Positions 24,909 to 37,416 are shown, counted from the stretch's first letter. The stretch: DNA of 64,000 nt from Chlamydoabsidia padenii (GCA_025330725.1 JAIWND010000002.1:558001-622000), one strand, 5' to 3'. Program-made: numbers and translations. Notes: generated by a model not told the origin, from the letters alone.

Positions 24909-27900
24909 CTATTGAAGCACATTAGATTGTTTCAGTATAGCCGCCAGTCTTTTATAATCAGCCAACAGTTCACCTACATCACCTATCGTTAATTCGTCCA
25001 CCGTCTTTATATCCATAAACTTTTGTATAGGTGCATCGTGTGATGAGTGTTTGTTGGATTTCTGTTGGACAGATTGGATAAATTGAGATGGTGCTTGGAA
25101 GATGGCTTGAAAGTGGTCCGTTTTTGATGATGTCGATGTTGTTGAAGAAGATCGGGATGGCTATGTTTGTTAAAGAGGAGAGGACATGTCATTATAAGGT
25201 GGTAGTGGTCTTCTTTTTTTTTTTTTTTTTTTTTTTTTACCTTGATAGAAGTTTTGCGTTGTTCCAGAAACCCTGGTATGGCTTTATCCCAATGGCTAGC
25301 TTCACGTTGACTTGAAGGTGGTGATAGATCCTTTTTTGACTTCGCCAAGCCCATGACCGAGGTGGCCATATCTTTGAGTTCACTTGGTGATATGCCGTGA
25401 TGAGTTTTACTGTTGTTTCCATAGGTACTTGTTGAAGAAGATTGAGATGATGGTGCTAAAGTGGTGGTTGATGCGTCCACATCAGAGTTATTTCGCTGTT
25501 GCCAGAATCTACCAATGCCATCAAATACCCTGTAGGAGCTGTCCATCACTTCAGATACAAGTTTCATTCCTGCACCTGAAGAGCTTGTTGTGGTCGCAGG
25601 TTGTCCAGACTGGTTCGATGGAAGTGGTGTTGGTATAAGAGCATTCAGATCGGTAACATTACTAATAGTGGAAGAAGAAGGTTTAGTATCCATGATATTT
25701 GTCTCTCTCTCTTCTTTTTGATTACCTGTGTACTTTATCAACCGATAGACCCAATCCAACAAGATTCGTGGTTTCCAAAAACGAAACCGCCGCTAGCTAC
25801 ATATACACATATATAAAAGATGGTGAGAAGTCTATTCCAAGTTTGTCATTTTTTCGATACATACAATGTTTGTGAGGCAATAGCTTGCTTGACCATTCAA
25901 TCGACTGGGATGCCTGAATCGCTGTATGAATTTCAAATTGGACATAAAGTTGGTGGGGTTGCTCTTGACAATGGTGAAGATAAGAAGTGGTAATAATACA
26001 TCGGCACTGGCTGCACCCAGGTTGGTTTGTTCGGGTGCTGATTCAGAGGCTGGTATACTGGTGGAAGAAGAGGTGTCGTTGCTGTCAATGGCAGTTTCCA
26101 CATTATCAGAATCCGTGCCTTTGTGAGATTCGCTATTATCACTATTGTCATCATGCTGTATGGTTGATGCTGTATCAGTACTAATCTTTTTTGTAATCGC
26201 TTGGTTGGATTGATTTGCTATCGTTGATTTCGTGTTGGTTCTGCTGTTATCCACATCATTCACGGCGGACATGGCATGCTTCATTTCTTGTACCACCTCC
26301 AAATCCGTATTGATCGATGTATCCTTTTGCTGTTCTGCAAAACGTTCAATAGCATCTATGTATAGGAAATATATATTAAAAAAAACAAGTGAGTATTGTC
26401 ATTTTTGTTTTCAATGGTCATATATTCTTACCTACGATGATCTGATGAGTCTTTACCAATATGTCCAACTTTTCTTTTGCGCCGGGAATTGAATTGAGTT
26501 GTTGTAGTTGAGTTCCAGCTGTGTTGACCATGTTGGCAATACTTTCGACTTCGATTGAATCTACCGTTACACCCAAATGGCCAAGATTCAAATCAAGCAA
26601 GTTGACGGCAGCAATACGTGATTCCAGGACTTCATCTTGAAAAGAGTCGTCACTTGCCCCAGCAATGAATAACCTATCAATGAAGATGATGAAAAAGAGT
26701 GTGAGTAACAAGTCATCGTATTATAATACCTACAATTAATCACTTACTTGTCGTATAATTCCCGGCACATGTAAGATTCGATGATATCCAGTCGATCATC
26801 TACATTGTTCCCAGCACTATTATCCATCGAATCCCCCAAATCGTCCAAAAAGTCCGCCCATTGTTCACTTGCCATCGTCATTGTCTTTGGTGGACGTTGT
26901 CGGTATGCTTTCAAAAACCTAATATAAAAAAGACCCCTCCCCATTTAGTTTTATCTTATTTATTAGTTATATATTGTTCCTCCCTACTTACGCATCCACA
27001 GTAGGCGCCAAGGGATCATCAAGTGGAGCAGATTTGAGCGGTAATGAAGATGTTGTAGAATGTGTTGTGGTCGCCGTTTCACTGTTTTGTCGATTTCGCA
27101 TCCAATCCATCACGTCAGACTTGGATAAAGGTTTTTGTATCAACATGACTTTTATAGTCTTGTGGTCGCGCAGTTTGACGGGTACATGGGTGGCGAGAAT
27201 ATTGCAAACAGGATGATCGGATGTGATTGATGTCGGATCCAAATCAAGCGCATCAAAAGGCGATCTAAAGTAGGGGGGAAGGAAAGCAAAGGTGAGTATC
27301 AGTAAAAACCATCCTAATTCTTTTCTTTTATCTTATTACTATCACCATACCTCTTACCATCCGATTTGGCCAATGAAAAGGTTATATCATATTCAGAAGA
27401 TGACAGGTCCAAGGCAACAAATTGATCCCTTGATCATCAATAAAATCAAAAATCAATGATTAGTAAAATCAACAAGTATGCTTTTTGATGTATCAGTTTA
27501 CTTACTTTTGAAAGACACCACGAATACCACTGAGAGACATGACGTGAGATTTGCCTTGTGGTGGGTGAATAATCACATGATCTTTGATGAATTCAAGGTC
27601 AATGTGTACAGAAGGATGCGTAGGCCTTGATACTGGTAATAATAGCACCGCCTATTTTTAAAAAAGGAAGGGAAGAAAGAAGAATTTAAATATGTATACC
27701 AGAGAAGATGTTTATTAGTACCTTGTCACCATCTAGAAGCAAGTCTACTATATCATCATAGTCGCTGGTAAAAGAGTCTTGTAGTTGTGAGAGTGCCTTC
27801 ATGCCCCACGAATTACTTGGGATGGGAATGGAGAAGGATTGAGTTGTTGGTTGTTGAAGAGCAGACGAAGACGAGCTTTTGTGGAGATTAGATGTGCTTG

Positions 27901-28057
27901 GCCTTTTCTTTGGTGATGCTGGGCGGAAGATGGTGTCACTACTGGCTATGCGTTGTAAAAAGCTAGGTGGTTTACTGTTGCCATTACTTGTTGTCCCATC
28001 GGTAACAACAGGTGAAGTCAAAGGGTCATTGCCATTAGTTGGTGTTGCATTTTCCAT
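24909..28057 (-). CDS. VPS9-domain Rab5-type guanine nucleotide exchange factor
   Basis: Ten exons (27722-28057, 27506-27651, 27351-27428, 26992-27264, 26748-26918, 26432-26673, 25865-26355, 25726-25796, 25241-25661, 24909-25160) join in frame to 826 residues. VPS9 pieces: LYDKLFIAGASDDSFQDEVL near residue 335 and NLLDLNLGHLGV near 355, then ADVLLPLLIFTIVKSNPTNF near 534, FRHPSRLNGQASYCLTNI and LAAVSFLETTNLVGLGLSVD. An acidic/Ser-Thr-rich insert (~residues 435-530) splits the domain. The N-terminal ~330 residues are Ser/Pro-rich with a possible PH-like region. The C-terminus has a helical segment after DIKTVDELTIGDVGELLADY. VPS9 proteins activate Rab5/Vps21 on endosomes; this one resembles neither yeast Vps9 (no CUE seen) nor Rabex closely. 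Confidence 0.82.
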
Positions 28058-28300
28058 TTTTGTGCTGACAGAAGGTGTTCTATAATTATACCAGTAAGAT
28101 TTAAGTGGATAAAGAGAAAAGAGGGAGGGGGTTAGAGCATTTTTATCATTTCTTTTTTTAAAAAAAAGTCGGGAATTGAAGTTCCGATCCTTGACATTTT
28201 ATTTGGGAATAAGTAAAAGAATGTAGCATTAATGATGGGATGAGTGGTGGGGGGGAATAATTAAAATCTATCTAGAGTATTGTTAGGTAAAGCAGAGTGT
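28058..28300. promoter_or_regulatory. Promoter of the VPS9 gene
   Basis: 243-bp spacer upstream of the VPS9 start. Contains variant CGGGAATTGAA at 28170 (sense TTCAATTCCCG), about 113 bp from the ATG. Confidence 0.4.
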
Positions 28301-30672
28301 TCACCAGTTAAAAGCTTCTTCAAAGTAAGGGATTCCAAAACGAGCGCTGATTTGACGAATCTGATCACCCATTCGATCAGGTCCACAATGCAACATTGCA
28401 ACAGACCCAGGAGCCAATTCGATATATTGTCCAAGCACCTTGTCCAAATCGGGGCGAGTTCCGTAAACCACGTTCCATCCTTGTTTCTTTTTCTTCACAA
28501 TATCGGAATCATTTTGCGAACGAGTGGATCTGGTCACGTAAACAACCACATCCAATACCAAAGGAGCTCCTAAGCATCTTGTTGTTTCCTCCGTTTCGTC
28601 ATTTGCCTTGCTGCAGATATTCGCCTGGTTTATATGGTTAAGGCATTCTTGTATATCCTCTTGTGCCCAAGATAGTTGATCATCGTATTGTACCACCCAT
28701 AGGAAGACCAAGTGGCGTGTTGCTATTTGGTCGGCCTTGTACACTGCCTCCTGCAAGTAAGGCACCGTTGCTGTGCATCCGACACCACCACACACAAGAA
28801 TTGCTGTATCGTATTGTAACAGTGGATGAGTATGACCATAGGGTCCTTCAATAAGCACCTCCATTTTGCCGCCGTCAGGGCCAAGTTTTTCCACGGCATG
28901 AAAGAGTTTCTTGGTCATACCTTGCTGAGGTCGAATCAAAAGATCAAATGTATTGCCAGAATTAGATCGATGTGATTTTTTGCTGTTGTTGTTATTGTTG
29001 TTGTTCGATGTGGTGGCCATGGTTCCGTAATGATTGGTCTTGTTAGCAATGGTCAATGTATTGTCCGATAATTGATGCCATGAAGCAATTGTAAAAGGAT
29101 GTGATTGCCAAAAGTAAACGCCAGGAACATAAATATAGACAAAGACACCAGGTGTTCGATGAGAGAGCCCGACTTTGTCAGCATCCACACGGAATCGGAT
29201 ACAATCAGTTCCAGGGATGATATCAGCCTCGACTGTGCGTACCCAGCGTTGACCAGTTGTTAGCATAATATTGTAGTAGATCACACGCGCTAGCCGTGCC
29301 ACCCGATCGAAAGACCATACAAAAATAGAGATATACAGCCACACCATGTTTTCTTCGTCATCGATTAATGCCACATGATACCAGCAGGCCACCGTAAACA
29401 CCAACACCAAGATAATGTGAGAGTATAAAAAGAGATCATAACATGATCGGCGCAAGTTAGGCAAGGCAAATAAAAGAATGGACACACAAAGTAAAGTAGC
29501 AGCAACACCCCAAAGTAGATAAGGTTCCGAGAAGAAGACAATAAACATTTCAAAGCCATAGTTTGAGGTGTACCAAGTATAAGCAACAGTATGAATAATG
29601 GCATGTATGACCATTACCCGAGACACCCACTTGTGAGCAACAATAAAACGATCATAGCTCCAACCTAATAACAGAGAAAAGTATAAGATGAGTATGGTGC
29701 TGGTGCTGTTGTTTTTCATGCATTACCTGTTAGCCAAATCATTATGTTATTTCTTCCACCAAATAAGTAAATCATAGGGAGTTGAGCAAAACTCATTTCA
29801 CCAGATCGATCACCAATGTATCTTGCGAGTTGTGCAGCAGTATCATTCGGCCAGAGAGTATTTTCCACAAAGAGATCATAATTGGGAAAGAGGAGACCAA
29901 TGTTTAATGCCACAAACAAAAAGATAGCAATAGATTCCAGTCGAGTAGGATAGCTGACCAACACCCCAAACCAGGACGCATTTTGTAAGTGGACGCCATC
30001 CATAAAAAGCATAGGATTGATGATGTATTGCCGAATCGTTTTTATCCAAGACAAGGAAGCTGGTATTGATCTGGCTTTCTTCCTTGTTGTTGCTGCCATA
30101 TTGTATCGCCAAGAGAAACAGTGATGGAATAGATTATTCACCATACCAAGGACCATCAAGCCAAACACCAGAGCACAGCTAGCCCCACCATAATTAAGAC
30201 CGTATTGCAGTTGATTGTTGAATTCTTGGTTAGACCTGATTATGAGGGCAAGCTTGTCTATAGGAAAACGGATAGGTGTTTGAAGAAGGTCGGTGGTAGG
30301 ATCGTTTGGGACAGGACCCACGAATCCTGTTGCGTTGTGTAAAATCGCTTCCATGGATTCGAGATTCGCAATGGAGTCAGGTTGAGAGATGCAATAGTAA
30401 GTTTCCAAATGGTGCCAGGCTTTTCGTTGTTGTTGAATATCATTGTCGCTATTATCAGTGATGCAAAGTGCCATGCTGCCTAACCAAGGTTGACTGTTGC
30501 AATAGCATTTAGGAGTGTAATAAACCCCTTTGGTGCAATTGGTAAATATGTAATTGTTGCTGATCGTTTCACATGCTGTAGCTAAAGGAGGGACTTGAAT
30601 ACGTGCTGAGACAGAGTCGATCCATAATGTCAAAAGTAGATGGATTAAAAAGAGGAAAGAGAAGCGTTCCAT
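28301..30672 (-). CDS. FRE-type ferric/cupric-chelate reductase
   Basis: Two exons, 29727-30672 and 28301-29664, 769 residues. Signal peptide MERFSFLFLIHLLLTLWIDS, then an extracellular Cys-containing region (CETISNNYIFTNC, CYCNSQPWLGS). A series of membrane spans follows from about residue 165; the ferric-reductase core has His pairs in WSYDRFIVAHKWVSRVMVIH and YSHIILVLVFTVACWYHVAL that would bind two haems. Flavin site: HPFTIASW. NADPH site: AILVCGGVGCTATVPYLQEA, with a C-terminal GPDRMGDQIRQI. Catalyses transmembrane electron transfer from cytosolic NADPH to external Fe3+/Cu2+ at the plasma membrane for iron uptake. An Asn/Ser-rich loop (residues ~530-550) interrupts the flavoprotein domain. 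A further upstream in-frame ATG exists, but this start gives a clean signal peptide. Confidence 0.93.
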
Positions 30673-31181
30673 AGTTTTCTTTTTTTCCTGGTGAATGAAT
30701 ACAAGTAAATTCAAACTCCGGAAATATTATCTCTTTTCTAAACAGCAACAAAACAAAACAAGAAAAAAAAAGAAAGAAAGAGTAATAGCGATTGATAAGA
30801 AAGTTTTTTTTATTGAATTCTGTCTTCCGTTTGCGGTCTTCAAATTAAGTTACTGAGAGGAGCCCGCCAAAGATTCTCCACAGTCGGTTCCAGGTCACAT
30901 ACCCTGCACGAACAAATAGGAAGCGTTTGAAGTTATTTTTGGTCTATGATCGAATGTCTAGAAATCAGATCTATCATTGTGAGGAGTGCAGCTGACTTTA
31001 TCAGATGCAACCAACACTTTTATCCCATCTGATAATCATTTACACTCCGCGCCAGGGTCCACCAAAGCCTGGACATGCATACATAACAAGACCACACTAT
31101 GTCCGTTTTAGACTTTGAAATAAACTATTACTATTATCAAATTGGAATCCATATGGAAATGGTATAAGAAAGAAAGAAAAG

Positions 31182-31220
<39 letters not shown>

Positions 31221-32032
31221 TCGTCCTTCAACTTTATGCTTGAACAACCCAAAGAAGCTTTCATCGGCCCTGTTGAGCCTGAGGCACAAAATTTCGGGCC
31301 TAATATGGACAATTTCCTGCAAGCCATCTTTGGCGCTTCTCATAATTTTTTTGCCGCACTTACTGTCTTCACATTTTCTACCGTACTCACCGCCATGACC
31401 GCCCCCTTACATATAATTACCCCTTATTTCATAATTTAGTATAAATACCCCATCTTTCCCCACAATTTATTCTTCTTTAGTTTATAAGTATAATATATTA
31501 TTTACTCAACCCTTTTATATAAAATTCAGTACAAAGGACATTGATCCACCAAAACTACTGTCTTATTTAAATTTGTTTCTATCGTCTATATAGAAACTTG
31601 ATTTATTTTTGACTCTATCATTGATATAGAAGTCCTTTATTTTATTACTTCAGACTATAAGTCTTGACTTTATTTTATTTTATTATTTTACTTCAAAGGT
31701 TGAATATTAACCACAAATATTCTGGTGCTCACTACTTTTTAAACTCAAACGATCTACTTGAATCAATCCATCTCTACAAGAGAGAAAAGAAAAATCAATT
31801 TAACCTCCGAACCAAGCACACTTTGACTGGTTCCTGAATTTCCTATTTGGACTCTATAAACGCAAATTTACATTACCTAAAGATAATAACATATCTACAA
31901 CACTCATATAAAAACACAAAAACCACAAAAACACACCCACGTTACCTAAATCCATACACATTTAGCCGTAACAGCCCTTAACGTTAGAATATGTTAAATC
32001 GGCGCTTCAAATTAGAGAAAAGAGCAAAAAAT
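30673..32032. other. Long A/T-rich intergenic region next to a tRNA gene
   Basis: Holds a TATCAGATG/CATCTGATA inverted repeat (near 30998-31034), a 37-nt A run around 31180, and an extremely A/T-rich stretch with CTTTATTTTATT repeats (31600-31700). The open frame at 31236-31439 lacks protein-like features. DNA flanking tRNA genes often hosts degraded retroelements, but no LTR pair was identified. Confidence 0.4.
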
Positions 32033-32105
32033 TGGAGAACCTGGGCATTGATCCCAGTACCTCTCACATGCTAAGCGAGCGCTCTACCATCTGAGCTAGA
32101 TCCCC
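32033..32105 (-). tRNA. tRNA-Ala (AGC)
   Basis: The minus strand reads a complete 73-nt cloverleaf: acceptor start GGGGATC, D-arm with A-box TAGCTCAGATGG, anticodon stem-loop CTCGC TTAGCAT GTGAG with anticodon AGC (32070-32072), and T-arm CTGGG ATCAATG CCCAG. No intron. The acceptor stem pairs except for one T-T mismatch at position 6. A-box and B-box promoter sequences are intact. Decodes GCU/GCC alanine after A34 to inosine editing. Confidence 0.95.
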
Positions 32106-32442
32106 ATTTGACATAAGGGAAATCGCAATATGCTATATAAACCACAAAGTCGGGATTTAAAAATAACACGTGACATGTTCTGGACTTGGTCTTTACTCTT
32201 TGTTTCTTCTAAAAAGTAGCCGTCGTTAACTGATACACAATGTAACAGAGCTTTTGGATTTGTCTTTTTACTAAATCCATGACTTTTACTCGTGTATACG
32301 TTGTGTATGTACAATCAAGGAATAAAATATATTTTCAAATCCCGCCAACCGATTTCATTCACCCCAAGCCCCAATTTTTTTTTTTTTTTTTCACCTCACT
32401 CTTCTTTCCCTTCCGTATCACTTTTTACTTATACCAAGAAAC
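32106..32442. promoter_or_regulatory. Spacer between tRNA-Ala and the SET-domain gene
   Basis: Contains a CGGGATTTAAAA variant at 32151 next to the tRNA 5' end and an exact motif at 32334, followed by a 19-nt T run before the SET gene leader. Confidence 0.5.
32334..32344 (-). promoter_or_regulatory. CGGGATTTGAA motif
   Basis: Exact copy (TTCAAATCCCG on +) 98 bp upstream of the SET-domain gene start. Confidence 0.45.
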
Positions 32443-33246
32443 ATGTATCGTGATGTCAAAACCGCAACACCCTGCTCTGGTTGGACCCCTGGTGTAAATT
32501 ATATTGACAAACTTGTATGGTCACCAGATGTCCCCAAAGAACTCAAACAATTATTCGAACCTAATCAAGCAGCCATTGAAAAAGAAAAGAAAAGGATCAA
32601 CAACAGCACCAAATCGAAGTTTAATGACACTAAAACGGATTTTGATGATACTGAAGATGTGGAAAAGGATATTGCTGGACGGACACTCAACTTTCTCAAC
32701 GAACATGTCAATTTGCGTGGATCCGACTTCCCGAGCATAAAAGAACAACGAAGAAATGTCAAAATCAAAAAGATAACCGACCCGTCGCATCCTTGTTATG
32801 GTGCATATGGACTCGTGGCGGCACAAAACTTGGCACCTCGACAATTGATTCTGGATTATCTTGGGGTGGTAGAATACAAATCTTATAGCTCTTCTTCGGA
32901 TTATGTCTTGCGCTATGGGATCGACCTGTCCATCGATGCGGAAAAGTGGGGGAACGAAGCGAGGTTTTTTAATGACTTTAGAGGGGTGGCGACTGGTCCA
33001 AATGTTTGCTTTTTGAATTATTTGGATGAACGGACGGAACGTATTAGGGTTGGGGTGTTTGTCTTGGGTAACAAAAAGATCAAAAAGGGCGAAGAACTGG
33101 TAAGGAAATCATGGTAAGTGAAATGGGTGAATGATACTCATTGTCTTTTTTTTTCGTATTGGATATAGTTGGTGACCTATGGGAAATCATTTTGGTCTAA
33201 TCGAGGTATGGATATGAGTGAACAGAATCACTCGAAACACAAATAA
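32443..33246 (+). CDS. SET-domain protein (putative lysine methyltransferase)
   Basis: Two exons, 32443-33099 and 33169-33246, 244 residues. The N-terminal ~100 residues are charged and unplaced. The SET fold runs from about residue 115: SHPCYGAYGLVAAQNLAPRQ and LILDYLGVVEY (SET-N), DYVLRYGI, EARFFNDFRG ... GPNVCFLNY (in place of the classic NHxCxPN, with no His) and VGVFVLGNKKIKKGEELLVT YGKSFW. The final YGKSFW matches the C-flank aromatic that closes the SAM/lysine site. The absence of the NHS motif makes catalytic competence uncertain. Substrate unknown. Confidence 0.75.
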
Positions 33247-34287
33247 TCATTCCTTTGGCTCCCACATACCACTCGTGTGTATGATTGTTTATCTCTTCTT
33301 TTTCTTCTTATTGTATTTGTACTAGATATACTCCCTCTCCCCTTTTTTTAGAATAGCTATTCATTTTATCGAATTATATCCTTGGTTTTACCATTTTATT
33401 AATAAAAAGTGGAATACTATCAAAAGCTACATCACTATCATTGATACATACTATCATAATGACCTACTTCTCTTTTTGTATAGATTTGATGAAAACAAGT
33501 AGATAATCAATGTTTTAACTCATACCTTTTACTTTTTAACATACAACATATGTATGATCATGTATTTCAATAACATGATAACGTGTCTTTTGTGATCATC
33601 GATATCATGTTCCTGAATTTCGACATGGATAGAGAGCGGCATATTGTATATTAAAATCCCGACAATACGACCTTTTTTCACAAAGGTTAAATCCTTGATG
33701 TTAACCCCTTGAGCTTTTATGTTTGTATCAATGTATAACGAAGAAAGTAACACCTAAACATTAAGTACATCTGTAAACTATACTAATAGTTTCTTTCTTT
33801 TATTAGCGGAAAAAGAAAAACAAAAGTTGGATGGATACACGGTTAACATTTTTCCTCAATACAAACTCTGCTCCTTTGTCAGCCAACTACCCGTAGGATT
33901 TCAAGGTAACTATTCCATCATAAGAAGAAAATGCATTGTCGATAATAAAGGAGATAAGTATGGTAATCTATAATGATTTGAGCTTGTAAAGCCATTTTGT
34001 GTGTCTTGATTTTCAAGTGCCGGTAAATCCATTTATAGTAATAGTATCGCATTAATGACCCTTGATTATATACTTCATCCATGTCAGTAATACACCTTCT
34101 CTAACCAATCATACACATCAACAGAATAACATCAAATCAATCCATCCCCCAAACCATGTTCATTTCCGTCAACCATTGTGATTATCATGTTACTACAACA
34201 ACATCAAATCATATTTTTTTTAATACAAAGGATCGCATATTTTTTTTATTAGAATAACAAAAACTATAGTGTAGGTAAAACATATGT
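33247..34287. other. Convergent intergenic region, about 1 kb
   Basis: Tail-to-tail between the SET gene and uL2. A/T-rich; a TTAAAATCCCGACA variant of the dispersed motif lies near 33652. The minus-strand open frame 33529-33753 has no family match that I can see and no exon signals. Nothing else supported. Confidence 0.45.
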
Positions 34288-35223
34288 TTATTCCTTGAGC
34301 TTCTTGGTACCACGGAGAAGACCAGTACGACGAGCAGCAATAAGACCAACCTTTTGACCTATATAAAAGAAGAAGAAAAAAATGCATGAGTGATACCAAT
34401 CCATACAACCCCACAACCATGTACTCTCTTTCTTTTTTTTTTTTTCTTACCGGCAGATGAATCACGGGCCATGGTAGAGGCGTGACCAATATGTTGATGG
34501 TTACCACCACCGTGAGGATGGTCGACGGGGTTCATAGCCACACCACGAGTCTTGGGCCAAGAGTTACGCTTGACCTTGTACTTGTGGTAAGCACGACCAG
34601 CCTTCAAAAGGGGTTTATCGATACGACCACCACCAGCAACGATACCAATGGCAGCACGGGCAGTAGAAGGAATGATCTTCTTGGCACCGGAGGGGAGACG
34701 GAGACGAGTCTTGCCATCTTCACCATGACCAATGACAGTAGCGTAGTTACCGGAAGTACGGGCCAACGCACCACGATCACCAACCTTTTCTTCGACATTG
34801 CAGACAACAGTACCTTCGGGGACAGAGGACAAGGGCAAGACGTTACCAATGTTCAAGGTAGCCTTCTTACCGCAGTAGACGAATTGACCAGTGTACATAC
34901 CTTCGGTGGCAATGAAGGTTTCAGTACGGAGCTTGTACCTATTTCAAAGATTAAAAAGAAGAGTGTTAATCATTTATACCATGTCAGCCCTCCCCCCCCT
35001 TTTTTTTTTCTACTACTTACTTGTAGGGATCACGGAAGACAACCTTGGCAAGAGGAGCACCTCGTCCAGGATCGTGGACGATTTCCTTGACAAGACCACG
35101 GATATAGCCATGACGTTCAGCAAAGTCGTTCACACGCAAGTTAGCAGCACCTTTGCGACCGACGGTATGAGCCTTGAAAATGCTACCAGCACCTTTTCTT
35201 TGAGCACGGATGACGCGACCCAT
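34288..35223 (-). CDS. RPL2: Ribosomal protein uL2 (L2/L8)
   Basis: Three exons, 35021-35223, 34451-34938 and 34288-34358, 253 residues, the normal size for cytosolic uL2. Starts [20 protein letters not shown] and carries the conserved peptidyl-transferase-region signature [20 protein letters not shown], whose His is the hydroxylated residue in eukaryotes. C-terminus [16 protein letters not shown]. Part of the 60S subunit near the peptidyl transferase centre and bridge B7b. Codon use looks more C-ending (GTC, ACC, AAG) than its neighbours, as expected for a highly expressed gene. Exon-intron phases check out. Confidence 0.97.
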
Positions 35224-36385
35224 TGTTTATATACTGTAGTGTCGTTATAAAGTGTTATTGTTGCAAGTTGATAGGCGTAATAAAGTCGATGGTGATGAGT
35301 GAGTAATGTCGCAAGGCATATATATAAATGGAGAATGTATAAAAAAAAGGAGAAAGGTCAGTAAAAAGTGTCGTCCCATCCATCCATCTATCCGTTCATC
35401 CATCCATCTATCCCTCTTTTTTTGTGATGATAATATCGTCCCCGTTTGATGGATCATACAAGTTTTTTTTTTTGTGAAGGGTGTCCTACTAACCTAAAAG
35501 AAATGGAAAGAGGATGAACAAAATGAATCAAGCCCGTGGGTTGATAAATTCCAAAAACCGGAATTCCAATCCCGACCATAGCGGCATTTAAAATACATGA
35601 GAGAAGACACAACCAGTTTATTGATTACAGAAGAGATCAGCAATGTTAAGAGTGGACTATACTAGTAATAAAGTAAAAGAATAATATAAAACCAACACTA
35701 TAGCAGTATATAAAAAGAAGATGGTAGATTTAGGCAAGGAAAGACTTGTCATTCCAAGTTGGAGAGTATATACGTCCTAGGAGCCCGAGATCATGTGTTT
35801 CTTGTTAAAGGGAGCGCATCCACCATCCTTCTTGATCTCAGTAAGATTGATAAATCACAACACTACGACAAAGTATCTTTTTCAGTGAGGAGTCCAGATA
35901 GATCCTATACTATAAATCAATACGATGAGTTGAAGGCTCACTCTTTTACCAGTTCCTGTTAAAAAAACTTACAATGGGAAGATCGCAATTGTACTTTTTC
36001 AAAGACCATTATTTATACTTGCCCAGGTGTTGGCATGATAGTAGTACCCAAATCTACAAGTAAAAGCCAAAGTGATAAAGCAGTTAATAAAAAGATGATG
36101 ACCGAATCTGGCTGGTATCAGCAAAAAGTTTACCTATATGAGTTACTTGATGCCACGAAATACCAAGAGTTGAATGCACCAGTAATGAGTTATTAAAGCA
36201 ACTTGCCAAGACTAAAAGGCACCAATATCAAATGCATGACAAGAACTGATTGTTATCAGAATTCGAAGAAGAGAAGAGGAAGAGACAAGAAAATAAAAAT
36301 AAAAAAAGACTAGAGACAACCTAATGAGGAATTTACAAATTTCATTCCCCGCCTTTTTGAGTCGACAAAGATGACCTACTTAAAA

Positions 36386-36416
<31 letters not shown>

Positions 36417-36468
36417 GGTTGGAAATCTTTCTCTTCTTTCCTTTACATTCTTTTTTAATTTATATACC
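35224..36468. other. Intergenic region holding a decayed coding relic
   Basis: Upstream of divergent uL2 and CTK3. Near uL2 there are CCATCCATC repeats (35380-35410) and a TTCCAATCCCGACC motif variant (35567). The middle part carries the relic annotated separately, and a 28-nt T run precedes CTK3 (36389-36416). Confidence 0.5.
35759..36290 (+). pseudogene. Degenerate coding relic, possibly retroelement-derived
   Basis: An open stretch reading IYVLGARDHVFLVKGSAST and ILLDLSKIDKSQHYDKVSF ends at a stop (35962). After a shift, other frames read IVVPKSTSKSQSDKAVNKK, then KVYLYELLDATKYQELNAPV ... MSY-stop, then NLPRLKGTNIKCMTRT. The pieces look like one protein broken by stops and frameshifts, with no start, no introns and no promoter motif. 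Its family is not recognised; a gag-like protein of a retroelement is one guess based only on the decay pattern. Confidence 0.35.
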
Positions 36469-37416
36469 ATGTCAGATGACGTAGATCCCTTTGAATGTCG
36501 CCTGCAATTTATATCACTCTTGAAAAAACTAAATGCCACACAACTATCCATCCAAAAGACTGCTCGATATGCTGTAAAACACCGTCAACTCTCTGAAGAT
36601 CTGTATAGCTGTTTTTTAGAAGAACTGGAAAAGGTAAAACCCCCTTCTTCCCATTAGAACTCTTCTTCTTACTGATCCTTTATTCATATAGACTTCACTC
36701 AACACACGACTGAATATCCTATATGTACTTGACTGTATACTCTCTATGAGTCGCAAAATACAGTTTAAAGGATACATTGAACTCACCCAACCCAACGTAC
36801 AACGGATCATCAATGCAGTGGCATTATCAAGTAGTAAAGGCATTGTGAATGTCTCCAACACACGAAAGGTAAGGGCTTTGATATAATATATTATCTTGTT
36901 TATACTGTTCTCATCCATGTATTTTATAGTTACTTGCGAATTGGAAAGACAAGGCATACTTTGATACAGATACCATAGAATCCGCAGAAAAGGCTTTGGA
37001 AGCCTGTGTCGAAAGGTAAAGAAAAGGGGGAAAATAGATAGGAAAAGATGAACTAACATGAATGGTCTATTTTTATATACCTAGTAACTTGCAGATGAAA
37101 ACAACTGAAGAACAAAACAACAAGGCGAATGTATTCACAAAGGCGGACATATTGAACAGAATGGAACAAGACAGAGAAAGAGTAAGTGATTACAATAGGG
37201 GAAAGGGGAAATCAGTACTTAGTCATAAATAATTTATAGCATAAACGACTCAGAGAAGAAATGTGGCGACGATCAGCGGAAGAATCTCCGGATGCAGAAT
37301 TCGAACAACTTTGGCAAACCACGGACCCATTCGATATCACATTGGACGGACCCGACATCATGCAACAAAACAAGTTATACCTTCCTCATTATCCATGGGA
37401 TTCCTTGCTATTGTAA
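36469..37416 (+). CDS. CTK3: CTD kinase subunit gamma Ctk3
   Basis: Five exons (36469-36633, 36692-36868, 36930-37015, 37085-37181, 37240-37416), 233 residues. The N-terminal CTD-interaction-like domain reads DPFECRLQFISLLKKLNATQ, SIQKTARYAVKHRQLSEDLY, SCFLEELEK and TSLNTRLNILYVLDCILSMS, the hallmark of Ctk3/Lsg1. TRKLLANWKDKAYFDTDTIE follows. The C-terminal exon has HKRLREEMWRRSAEESPDAE and an aromatic tail. With Ctk1 and Ctk2 it forms the kinase phosphorylating Ser2 of the RNA polymerase II CTD during elongation. Length is close to the S. pombe protein. Confidence 0.85.

Noticed and set aside
34482..35090. 202-codon plus-strand open frame
   Set aside because: Antisense of ribosomal protein uL2, which is unmistakable on the minus strand.
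36616..37059. 147-codon minus-strand open frame
   Set aside because: Antisense of CTK3, crossing its introns.
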